From Acholoe squamosa (Eukaryota; Annelida; Polychaeta; Phyllodocida; Polynoidae), in contig OX439038.1 in the NCBI GenBank assembly GCA_949317995.1, positions 37,143,113 to 37,207,112 on the forward strand: a stretch of 64,000 nt of DNA, given 5' to 3'. The translations under genes were made by a program, and so were the position numbers. Shown in pieces: positions 36,157-45,936 of this stretch. The notes under the pieces are model-generated. The model did no database searches and had not been told where the DNA came from. It was given only the letters and a program-made list of their open reading frames with translations. The stretch's first letter is position 1. Every line of letters begins with the position of its first letter.

Positions 36157-36219
36157 TCATTCCTCATCATCGGACTCAATTACTATGACGATTATGGGCA
36201 TAGCAGGTCCCTCAGCCAT
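36157..36219 (-). CDS. 20-residue SIM-like microprotein of element C
   Basis: The frame encodes 20 residues: a short start, then PIIVIVIESDDEE. A run of Ile/Val followed by Ser and acidic residues is the known form of a phosphorylatable SUMO-interacting motif. Element E has a frame of exactly the same length at the same place in the cassette (56683-56745; PIVIIIVSDDED), with 10 of 20 residues identical by eye. It starts 25 bases after the acidic-protein frame ends. Conservation of length, position and motif supports translation; SUMO binding is inference. Confidence 0.6.
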   Translation of the reverse strand: MAEGPAMPIIVIVIESDDEE

Positions 36220-36244
36220 ATTTACTATCACAATGGCAAAATGA

Positions 36245-36481
36245 CTAGGCACGTGCATTTCTCCTAGATGTGCGCTGGGCCTGGATGAATCTTGCCAGGA
36301 GTTCCTGTATTTCCTCAGGGGTGGGGTAATCCTCGTCCCTGATATCGTCATATTCTTCATCAGATAAGTCTTCCATTATCTCCGCGGTAATTGGATCATT
36401 TTCGTAAGTGTAATCAAATGTGTCCAATGGCTCGCGTGTTGGCCGGCTGTCCTCATCCATCATGACAGTTTCATTACTCAT
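36245..36481 (-). CDS. Acidic accessory protein of element C (78 codons)
   Basis: Strongly acidic protein (MEDLSDEEYDDIRDEDY) with the core FDYTYENDPITAEIM, matched in E by FDYTYKDNPIHAELM at 56559-56681. The C-terminus here is a longer helix-like basic tail (ELLARFIQAQRTSRRNARA) not seen in E. Lies between the zinc-finger and microprotein frames. Function unknown. Confidence 0.6.
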   Translation of the reverse strand: MSNETVMMDEDSRPTREPLDTFDYTYENDPITAEIMEDLSDEEYDDIRDEDYPTPEEIQELLARFIQAQRTSRRNARA

Positions 36482-36506
36482 GATTGTATTTCTTCCAATT
36501 AGAATA

Positions 36507-36746
36507 TTATTCCATGACTAGATCAGCGTATCTGCTGCGCATCAAGGCAACGCAGTGTGCGGCGGTGCCGTAGTGAATTTTCAATTTAATGGTAGAAGCA
36601 TACGTTAAATTGCATGTGTCACAGTGTGTACCTAGGTAGGGGTGGCATAACTGAAGATGCCACACGACTTCCTGTCTAATATTAAATATGTCTCCACATA
36701 CACTGCATATGTGTGAATGTCTCGTTGTGTTGACCAGCGGTGTCAT
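36507..36746 (-). CDS. C2H2 zinc-finger accessory protein of element C (79 codons)
   Basis: A C2H2 finger HICSVCGDIFNIRQEVVWH followed by LQLCH has C-x2-C-x12-H-x4-H spacing. A second one starts CDTCNLTYA and continues to KIHYGTAAHC. The E homologue (56308-56508) shares about 21 of 39 positions over the fingers by eye. Likely nucleic-acid or protein binding; role in the element unknown. Confidence 0.7.
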   Translation of the reverse strand: MTPLVNTTRHSHICSVCGDIFNIRQEVVWHLQLCHPYLGTHCDTCNLTYASTIKLKIHYGTAAHCVALMRSRYADLVME

Positions 36747-36772
36747 TATAGGTCATTTAGCGCGCCAGTTTT

Positions 36773-37228
36773 TTACATTAAGATTTTCTTAAATATTTCT
36801 ATTGTCCACTTATCAGGGTAAGGGGGAGGTGAGGGTTCACCTAAGGGTCCAGCCTCGTATAAGTACCTTTTGCCAATTTCCCTCTTCAAATTAAATGTAC
36901 TTTTCACTTTGTCCCCAAAGAGCTTTTCCAGGTTATGCAGATATCTTAATTCATATCTTTTAAGACACGTGCGACAATCTCTGCCTGGTTTCTCGTTGCT
37001 ATGACAATAGAAACACAGATTGTCCCAGGGAAGGTGTGAAGTTAATTTTCCAACAGTGTAGGTGGCGTGATGCTGATTGACTAGAGTCTGTAGTGATGTA
37101 GGCAATTTGTAAATCCTCAGGTGAGATTTAGAAACAGCATCTACCGCCAAGCCCAGTAAAGAGTCGGTGGAGTAATTGCTGACACTTTCATCCAATAGTC
37201 TCCTGCCACTTCTTGTGTAGATGCTCAT
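36773..37228 (-). CDS. CxxC/PPPY accessory protein of element C (151 codons)
   Basis: N-terminal basic segment, a helical part (LGLAVDAVSKSHLRIYKLP), QHHATYTVGKLT, then a putative zinc site LCFYCHSNEKPGRDCRTC and a C-terminal PLGEPSPPPYPDK. PPPY fits the PPxY late-domain motif that binds NEDD4-type ligases in other viruses. The E homologue (55874-56311) shares HHAKYTVGELT, the two CxxC pairs and PYPD-like ending (PVPAYPDD). It begins one base after the membrane-protein frame ends. Confidence 0.65.
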   Translation of the reverse strand: MSIYTRSGRRLLDESVSNYSTDSLLGLAVDAVSKSHLRIYKLPTSLQTLVNQHHATYTVGKLTSHLPWDNLCFYCHSNEKPGRDCRTCLKRYELRYLHNLEKLFGDKVKSTFNLKREIGKRYLYEAGPLGEPSPPPYPDKWTIEIFKKILM

Positions 37229-37229
37229 A

Positions 37230-37466
37230 TCACAGCATAGTCACGATTTCTAAACTTACTTGAATAAATAATGTGTGCCAGGCACTAATGTTTTTGTTAT
37301 CCTGGGTGAGTGTTAGATCCCTCCGTAGCGGTATTATTTCCTCACGAGCTGCTTGTAACTGTTCAAAAGTGTGTCTGCAGCAGGCAAGCAGACATCCTAG
37401 AGTAAGGCCTCCAAAAATTGCAAATAAAATACAATATTCCAGATATGCAGAGCGTTCTGTCTGCAT
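37230..37466 (-). CDS. Small one-pass membrane protein of element C (78 codons)
   Basis: Short N-terminus, one membrane segment (YCILFAIFGGLTLGCLLAC) and a cytoplasmic CCRHTFEQLQAAREE. The dicysteine just after the membrane suggests palmitoylation. The E homologue (55643-55813) matches from the first methionine: MYGDRPVAIQYTLLFGLFGG against MQTERSAYLEYCILFAIFGG. A GTAAGT splice-donor-like sequence lies inside the 3' part of the frame (37254-37259, minus), and E has one at its stop codon (55810-55815), so spliced forms are possible. Viroporin-like or accessory membrane role is inference. Confidence 0.65.
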   Translation of the reverse strand: MQTERSAYLEYCILFAIFGGLTLGCLLACCRHTFEQLQAAREEIIPLRRDLTLTQDNKNISAWHTLFIQVSLEIVTML

Positions 37467-38557
37467 ATTAGCAGAAACAGCAAACTCACAGGTAGGTGCA
37501 ATATTCCAGTGATGGCATGACTCCTGTGTAGAGTAGAGTTATAGTATGGTGCAGAGCAGCTCGCTGAGTAGTGATCTGGCGCAGGGTATGGTACTCCAGT
37601 GGTGTCTCCATCAACACTGCAGGGGGAGGAGCGCCATTGCTGCTATATATACTGGGGGCGGGTGGAAGTTACTCACAGAACAGCCGTCCCACAGTGCATT
37701 GCGCGCCTTCCCACAGTTCTCTCTGGCATAAACAGAGCGTTGCTGGCTTCCTGTGCAGCCAGGAAGTCGGCTCCTAGCCCAGCAGGCTCCTTACTCAGGC
37801 AATCCTGATCGAGCGGCTCCTATATAAGTAGCGTCCCTAGCAACGATCCCTGCTCACTGTAATACAATCATTGGATCTGTTACCATTGGGGCGCCGTCCT
37901 TATGCACCAAATTGCGCTCAGTGTAAGTACTGTCTTCTGGTCCAGGTCATTATGAGCTTACAGATTTTTCACAGATAGCTATTTTCGTGGAAATTTTAGT
38001 ATGATACTGTCAGTTTTAAATTGTGCTTTTCATAGCTACAGTCATATCTATACAATGTGTATTTCTCTGCTAAAAAATGTTATCTGGGTATCTATAGTTT
38101 GCCCAGTAATATTTTTGTTTTCCTTATGGATCCTCTGAGGATAATTATTCATTGCTCTCCTTCAATAATAGCTTGTGTAGCGTCTTAGTGGTGACGTTCA
38201 ATGATAGCTATAGCGCGTTGCTTTCATGTTTAATGTGTAATGGGCTAGTTGTAGCGCGTATTGTGCGAGGCACGTATTTTCCATTGTAGTATTTTATAAG
38301 TATCCTTTTCATTCTTTGTTAGTAGTACATATTATCCTTGTTACTTTTCATTGCATTTCCATTATAGTTTCCATTTATCATTCATATAATCATGTGATAA
38401 GCCAGGGGTTTCATATACATTTTTCATAACCTCGGGGGTTTAAAATAGTAATAAGTCCTAATAGTTGAAACCTGTGGAACCCGGAACACGGTGTTCCCAT
38501 ACCCGCTGGCCTCTGTACCAACTCCCAGCCGTTGGGATTACCAGGTCAATTCAATAT
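37467..38557. promoter_or_regulatory. Internal divergent promoter region of element C
   Basis: Minus strand: TATATATA (37644-37651) before the cassette. Plus strand: TATATAAG (37822-37828) pointing back across pol, with GTAAGT at 37923-37928. Between them lie TTCCCAC (37708-37714), GTCCCAC (37686-37692) and AGGAAGTCGG (37761-37770). GGAAGT to TATATAA is about 60 bases, as in the C LTR. From about 37930 to 38557 I see no gene, only AT-rich sequence. Confidence 0.6.
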
Positions 38558-41500
38558 TTATATCACAATAAAATCACATTCATCATCCTCCCCGTCTGTA
38601 TCGGTCCAGTGCGTAGGGGGACGGGCTGCGGCCCTGGGGCGACTACTCCTCAGAGAAGGTTTCTTGCAGCTTTCCTGAGCCGGGGGCGTCGAGGAAGGGG
38701 TGCGGGCATGCGCCGCTGATTGCTTCTTTTTAGTGGCGTCGTCACTGGCAGACCGTCTGTCCAGGCTAGCCTTTTCTTTACTTTTCTTATTCTTTCCCAC
38801 CAAGCCTAGTGCCCGAAGCGCGTCAGCATTTTCTTTGACATTTTTGCCCACCTTGCCTAGTGCCCGAAGCACGTCAGCGTCCTGATTCTTTGTCCCAGGA
38901 GGGTCCTCTTGTGTCGGGACCTTATTTTCTTCTATAGTTTCTTCATGTATTTCATTTCCTTCTTCCATTTCTTCAGGAATTTCTTCATTTCTTTCTTCTT
39001 CTTCATAATTTTCGTTTTCTTCATCTACTTCTTCATCAGGATTTTCATTTTCTTCTTCATCTACATCGTCTTCCTCTGCTATCGCTGGTGCCCAAGTTTT
39101 GTAACACCTTTTGAGTTTCTGTATGTTCACGAAGTGTGGTATTTCAACACCAGTTGCTACAGATGCCACACGCACTAGGTGGTCATCCTTCACTTCTTCT
39201 ATGTGGTAGGGCCCTTTGTAGCGGTCCGAAAATTTGGAGACTCGGTTTGCAGAACACATAGGGTCATACACGTAGACGAGATCTCCTTCATTGAAGTCTA
39301 CAGGTCGTTTTCCTGCATCCAATCTTTTCCTAAGATTTTCCTCGTATTTGTCTGTGTATGTTTTAGCCAGTTTCTTGAATTGTTCTATGTTGTCCTTTGT
39401 TCTTAGGAACCATTCTGATTCTGAGAGAGTTGTAGGCGTTGGTCGGTTGTCAGGTAGGCCCATGGCCTTTGTGTCACGTCCAAACAACAGGGTGTAGGGG
39501 GAAAATCCCGTTCTACCACTGATAGTGGATCGGATCGTCCATAGGGCTATTGGGACCAAATCTGGCCACATGTCATGTCCGTCATCGATGTAGCATGCAA
39601 TAATGTTTTCGAGGCTTTTGTGCATCCTCTCAACTCTCGCATTCCCGGTAGGCATTCTTGCACTTGTCATGCTGTGGCGACAATTAAGTCTAGTTGTTAT
39701 TTCATGGAAGATTTTTTATATGAAAGTCGGGCCTCTGTCCGAGTGTATGCGTTCCACTTTTCCATATCTGCATACGATGTTCTTCAGAAACAGGTCTGCT
39801 CCTGTTGCTGCTGTCGAATCTTCTGTGCAAAATGCTTCTGGGTATCCTGTCAGCAAATCCACGAATGTCATTATATATTTTGACTTGTCTGCTGCTGGTT
39901 TCAACGGTCCTATGAAGTCCACTTGTACTTGCTGCCACGGGTAATCCGGTGTATCCCAGCTTTTGGCAGCTGCTTTGAAGTGAGGAGCTCTTTTTCTCAG
40001 AGCACAGGTTTCACATTTCCTGACATATTCTGCAATGTCCTCGTGTAGGTTCTTCCAATAGTATTTGGATGTCACTTTGCTGCATAGAGCAGCTGTGCCT
40101 ACATGTCCGCCGGTTATTATATCATCATGTAGAATCTTCAGTACCCTTTGCTGTAGTTCCTTTGGCACGACGATTTTGCCACTCACCTCAGTGAATTGTC
40201 CTCTTTTCTTTCTATGTGGAGCTGAGAATTTTACCAAGAGTCCTGGTTCTATCATTCCCATGAATTCTGATTTAATCATGACAGCTTTGGCTTCTTCCCA
40301 ATCATCTGGGAATACTTTGTCTTCCAGGTATTCAATCATCTGATTGCAGGTTGGATCGTCGCGCTGAGCTCTCATCATTCTCTCAGTGCTTATCTCCTGG
40401 TTGGGTTCAATGTTGAATATTTCACATCCCGCGTCTGGTTCGAATTCCTCCTCGTCACTGTTTTCCTCGTCTTCTTGTACACGAGACAGGTAGTCTGGTA
40501 GGTAATGAGTAGCTCCTGGCTCATATGTTACTTCCAGATCAAAGTCAGATAATGATAACGCCCATCTTTTCAGACGTTTCGAGGGCGCCTTGTGAGCTTG
40601 CATCAGTAATGATACTACTGGCTTGTGGTCTGTTACCACAGTCACTTTTCCTCCCTGCAACATATCTTCATATGTTTTCAGTGCTTTTACTACGGCCAGG
40701 GCTTCCTTTTCAGTCACAGTGTAGTTGAGTTCTGCTCCATTCATTGTGTACCCAAAGTACAGGATAGGTCTGTATAGATCGTCGATTTTGTGGCAGATTG
40801 CAGCACCACAAGCACGATCTGATGCATCTGTTAGCACTATGAAATGTCCACCTATCTCTGGGTGTATCAGCAATGGTGGTGAAGTCAGTTTTGTCTGGAT
40901 CTCCTGGAATGATGCTTCACACTTGTCAGTCCATTCAAACGTTGCATATTTTTGTAGCAACTTGTTCAGAGGAACAGCTGCCTTGGCGAATCCCGGGATG
41001 AAGGAACGGTAGTAATTGCACAGTCCTAGGAACGATTTGACAGCTTTCACGTTCTTTGGTTTTTTCACTGCCTTGACCTTTTTAATGATCCTAGGTTGGG
41101 TTTCAAGACCTTCCTTGCTGATAATATGTCCCAAGTAGTTGATTCTGTCCTTACACCAATCACATTTTTCGGGCTTGATTTTCAAGTCCGCTTTGGCTAG
41201 TGCTTTCAGAACAAGTTGAACGTTTTTCAGGTGATCCTCAAATGTCTGGTCGTAGATTATTACATCATCTAGGTATGCCAAACATGTCCTTGGTATGAGG
41301 CCATTTAAAGCAGTAGACATTACCTTGGTAAACTGCTATGGCACTCCACAAAGGCCAAATGCTACACGTCGATATTGGTAGACTCCTGTAGGTGTTTCAA
41401 ATGCTGTGTACTGTCTTGAATCCTTGTCTATCTCAACTTGATGATATCCACTGAGAAGATAGAGTGCTGTGAACATAGTGGGTTTCTTGTATGCCATGAA

Positions 41501-42727
41501 GAGGAATAAAGATCTTGCTGTAGGCATGGGGAACTTGTCCTTGTACGTGATGGAATTAAGCCATCTGTAGTCTGTGCAGAGCCTGGGTTTTCCATTCTTT
41601 TTATAAGCCACTACAAGAGGGCTTCGCCATGCTGATTCACTTGGTTCTATCACTCCTATGTCAAGAAGCTGTTTCACTTGCTCATCTATTACTTCCATTT
41701 TCTGTGGTGAGTATCTGTAGGGTCTTGTGCAGGCTATTCCTTTAGATTCATCCACTCTAATTTTCATTGGTGAAATTTTGCAATGACCGAGCTCAGACAT
41801 GTCAAATGCAAGACTGTCTTGATTGTCCAATAGCATCTTTACAAACTCTTCCTTTTGTGTTTCATCCAGACAAGATTCACTTAGGTCGATCTGTTTTATC
41901 TTTTCTTCCTTTGGTGTTGTTTTCCTTCGTTCTTCAAACTGGTCAGCTGTCAATGATTTTACAAAATCTATTGCCATTTGACACACTTCGGCTGGTATTC
42001 CCATTTTCTGTTGATGGTCTACTCTAAGGAAGTCTGTTAGATCTACAGGGTCCAGTCCAGGTGCTTCACCTTTACTGGCATATGCTAGGACATCATTCTT
42101 TCCCAGAATGATAGGTTTATCTGAGCAATTCATGATTTTTATCCACCATGTTTTTCCTAGTTGGTTGACACTGCTTTCTACACATAGTGGTGCAAGTCCT
42201 GATGGTTCACAGAGTACAGTATCTCCTTGTTCTCCTTGTACCTGTCTCCATGGTGAGACTGATATAATTTTCTCCTGCATAGGGAGCAATTTCTCGTTTT
42301 CTGTGCTTGATATTGGATTTCCTTTGAAGATTTCCACTTTTCTGTCTCCCATTTTCATATCTGCTTGAAGTGCTTCTAGTAAATTCCTACCAATCATGAC
42401 ATCATGGCAAAGATTTTCCATGACATGGAAGTTGAAATATAGTCATGCTCCTTCCACCATGAATTTTAATCTTGCAGTTTCTGAAATAATTTTGCTGTTA
42501 CCATCTGCCATATTTACCTTCAGATTTGCATCAAAAGTTTCTACTATGCATTCTTCTGGTAGTGATTGTTTGTACCTTTTTGAGATGAAGCAGTCACTGG
42601 CTCCTGTGTTGAGAAATGCTGATTTTTCTCTTCCACATAAGTTGATGGTCAGAAATAATGGTTCACTGCTAAGTTTGTCATTAGCTGGTCCGCCCATAGA
42701 ATGCAGTGTCATTGTAATAGGCGGCAC
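38558..42727 (-). pseudogene. pol: Element C pol (protease, RT, RNase H, integrase), broken
   Basis: On the minus strand the order is: a retropepsin region; RT with LCTDYRWLNSITYKDKFPMP and YLDDVIIYD; RNase H with FIVLTDASDRACGAAI and TDHKPVVSLL; integrase zinc-binding part (GGHVGTAAL... CETCALRKRA); and integrase core (VQVDFIGPLKP, IHSDRGPTFI, NARVERMHKSLENI). After the core is a GPYHIEEV-type domain, about 70 Glu/Asp/Asn-rich residues, a doubled ALRALG-VGKN motif and a basic end. This is the Ty3/gypsy order. Broken, with about three breaks. Confidence 0.85.
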
Positions 42728-42738
42728 GGACCAGCCTT

Positions 42739-44690
42739 TTAGTTTCCCTGCTGATTGTTTCCTGACGGGCCGCCTCGTGCTCCAGGTGCTTGTCCTGTCG
42801 CTCTCATTTCAGCCATCTTATTTTGAAGCCAGCTACAGGCATCAGTACTGTGTCCATACATTTCATGCACTGAGCAATATTTGTGATTATCTTCTCCTAT
42901 CTCTGCTCGATTACCTGGGCGATATTGATTTCCCTGTCCTGTTTTTCCTACATTCCTTTGTTGATTTGGCTGTTGTGTGGCAGGCTGTTGCATGTAGGGT
43001 CTCCCAGATTGAGGGTAAAAACGTGGGCGTTGGAAAGGCTGGTTTCTTGGACCGTTCTGCCATTGTCCTTTATTGGCCCATCCTTGGTACCCAAAGGACT
43101 GTTTATTTGGATAAAATGGTCGTGGTCCCTGGTTTCTTGGATTTCTATCTGCATTGTAGTTTCTGTTAGGCTGGTTGTAGTTCTGGCGCATGGGTGCATT
43201 TTGCTGTTGCTTTTCACCAGCAGCCTCCAGGGCGGCTAACAGTTGATCGAGACGATCATCTGGATGTGCCGGTGGAGATGCTTCTATAACAGCAGCTGAG
43301 GCTTTTGGTGTTTTCTTATCCAGAGATTCAAGCCGTGATGCTACTTTAATTGCATCCTCGATGGTTTTCACGTCTGTTCTGGCCAGTTCTCTTGATATTG
43401 CTGGAGAGGTTCCACCAATAAAAACTGCTAACACTAGTTCTGGTGCCACATCACCAGCTACTTGATGTTTTCTCAATATTCCAGCAAAATCCAATACAGA
43501 TTGGTCCTTTTCTTGTTTGAGTGAGAAGAAATCCCTATGTTTCTGCCGAGATGTCCGTTTGTCTTCAAAGATGTCTATAACGGCAGCTTTCAAATGTGCA
43601 TAAGTGTCTTTCTTGTCGTTTGCTAGAGTTTTTACCCAATCAGCAGCTATGCCTTTTAATCCATGCTTTGCCATCAACAACTTTTTATCATCGTTCCATT
43701 CATACAGTGTGGCAACTGCATCTAGTTCGTCGAAATAGGTTTCAGGATTTTCTCCACTTGAACCATTGAAAACAGGGCTTTTTATGGGTGGTACTGCCGC
43801 CATATTGATTGGTGGGTTGATTGGTTGAGCAGGAGCTGGTGGATGTTGATTCTGAATATTCAACTGACCTTGATTTTGTAGATTTTGTTGATCCTGACTA
43901 TGATCCTCTGGCTCTTTTTGTTCCTCTATATCTGATAAATCCTGTAGATGTCTGTCCAAATCCTGAGAGACAGATTTATGATATTCCAATTTTCTCCTGG
44001 TATTGTGTAAATCCTGAGAGTTTATAGAGTGATCCAATGGTGTTTCATCAAAATCAATAGCAGACCGATCTGCAACCGCAGTTAAACTGGTATTTTCAGG
44101 GAGAAGGTTTACTTCATCCTGACTGCAATCTTCTCCATTGGTATCACTAGCTACATCGGGGTGTAGTTGTACTGTGAGGGCTGGTTCCGATGTAGCGCCA
44201 CTGGGGCCCGCGACGTCGGTTGGAGACGCCACGCTAGGCTGGTCAGACCTCTCTGTCAAGGCCGCTTGATGGATTGATTCCTTGCCTGACCTGGCCGAGC
44301 TTAGAATTCCCGAATTGAGCGCTCGTGGGTCCTCTAAGTCGGTTTCACCTGTGATGACTCCTCAAACTGACTAGGTAATATGGAGTCAATGTCGCTCGGG
44401 GTGGTGAAATTCCACCTGTATGCACCATGTATCCTTTCGTTAATTATAGGTCTGTTACGATTGTCCAATGCTATAGGGTCAGCTTGCCCACGGGAGCGAC
44501 TTGATCTGCCAGACCGGCCGAATCTAGTGAGCAAATCGTAGTCCCTGGCGTTTTCTAGTGATCCTTCTGCAGCTTGTTGACTCGATGTATCAGTCCTACC
44601 TTGCAGCACACGATGGGAGGTATTATCCAACTCATCCGGATTATCAGATGTCGGCGGTGCCGGAGGAATGGGGAAAGGTACACCACTCAT
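42739..44690 (-). pseudogene. gag: Element C gag, broken
   Basis: Same layout as A's gag: start MSGVPFPIPPAPP, disordered Gln/Asn-rich half, capsid-like part (YFDELDAVATLYEW, KHGLKGIAADWVKTLANDKK), Gln/Asn/Arg-rich stretch and CHHC knuckle CSVHEMYGHSTDAC. Broken, with about one break. Confidence 0.85.
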
Positions 44691-44708
44691 GAACTAAGTA
44701 GCATACAC

Positions 44709-44726
44709 CACTGATATTCTCCACCA
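44709..44726 (-). promoter_or_regulatory. Putative primer-binding site of element C
   Basis: TGGTGGAGAATATCAG on the minus strand, two bases inside the LTR end, matching the sites of A and E. Confidence 0.55.
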
Positions 44727-45570
44727 GGTGAACGGATGTAGGTGGACGGATGTTGTTGTAGGTGGTGGGGTAGCTAGCTCAAATGGTTTGATGGTTGTGA
44801 TGCTTGTTTGCTGGTTACTATGGTATTAATTCAGGGGTTTAATTCGTTGTTCTAAAGGAAGTGGTAGAGGAAGGGCAAGAAGGCGTTCATCTCTGCATGA
44901 CCTTACAACACTCGCAATCCGCCGATTAAAGTTCCAATATTTATTGTAATATCCACTTCAAATCACAGAAGTCTTGTTCACAGGTAGTTGGTTCAATTGA
45001 GCAAGGATGGTAATAGTCACAAGTACAAAGTAGAGTTCCAATCTAACTGGTTACAAGTACAACTCCAATATGATGAGTATGAACCAACCCTAGGTGTGTG
45101 CTGCAGCAAGATGACTAAGTCCAAAGGTTAATACTTACACAGTCCAACCCTGTGTATCCCAGCAGTAAGTATGGTCAGTCCTCACAGGAAGAGCATTACG
45201 TTCTATCTCCTGCCTGCTTGGTCAGCTCATCTGCTTATATACAACTCAGATGCCTCCAACCACCTGTCCCGTGGCCTTAAAAGGCCACTTCCTGTGGAGC
45301 CTTCCCACAGTTCTTTGCACCCTTCCCACAAAGTATTGCAACAGGAACTGCAGCACTTCTAGACCAATCAGAAATGCAGCTTTTCAGCTGCATGATGGGA
45401 ATGTTTACAATCAGGGTGCACTGTGGGAAGGTTTACTCGCAGAGGCTGCTGTGAAGGGGATCCCTATGCCTTGTCTGGAGTATAGGTGGCTGGAGTAACT
45501 ATGTTTCATGCAGAGACTAGGCGTCTGCTGCACAGTTGGAATAAATGTGTTTTGACTCGATGTTTTGACT

Positions 45571-45936
45571 TTTTTTTTTTTTTTTTTTTTGGACTAGCTC
45601 ATTGCGTTAATGAACTGTCAGGTTCATTTATGTAACGCTATAGAGCCGACCAATTTTATTTATATTTCAAACAGATACCAAACAGTTGAAGTAAATATAG
45701 ACTCCACATAATCAGACATATGTCATTATGTACAATAACAGTAAGGAAGCAGGCAAGTGTGTCAAATCAATCACATAGTATTTGTTGAGATATATATCAA
45801 TATGACACAAGAAACACAAAATACAATCAAATGATCATCAATGATATAATATTATATAATGATGAAAATATGCTGATCACATAAATAATATTTGGAGCGG
45901 CGCGGTGACTACACCGTCTCCATCAACCTTTGTTCC
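45571..45936 (-). other. LINE 3' UTR and poly(A) tail
   Basis: About 345 bases of AT-rich 3' UTR, an AATAAA near 45660, then a short segment with self-complementary GTTCATTAACGCAATGAGC and the poly(A) tail (poly(T) at 45571-45590 on the plus strand). A poly(A) tail is unusual for CR1 itself, whose 3' ends are usually short repeats, and points to a Jockey-like or related clade. Confidence 0.7.
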
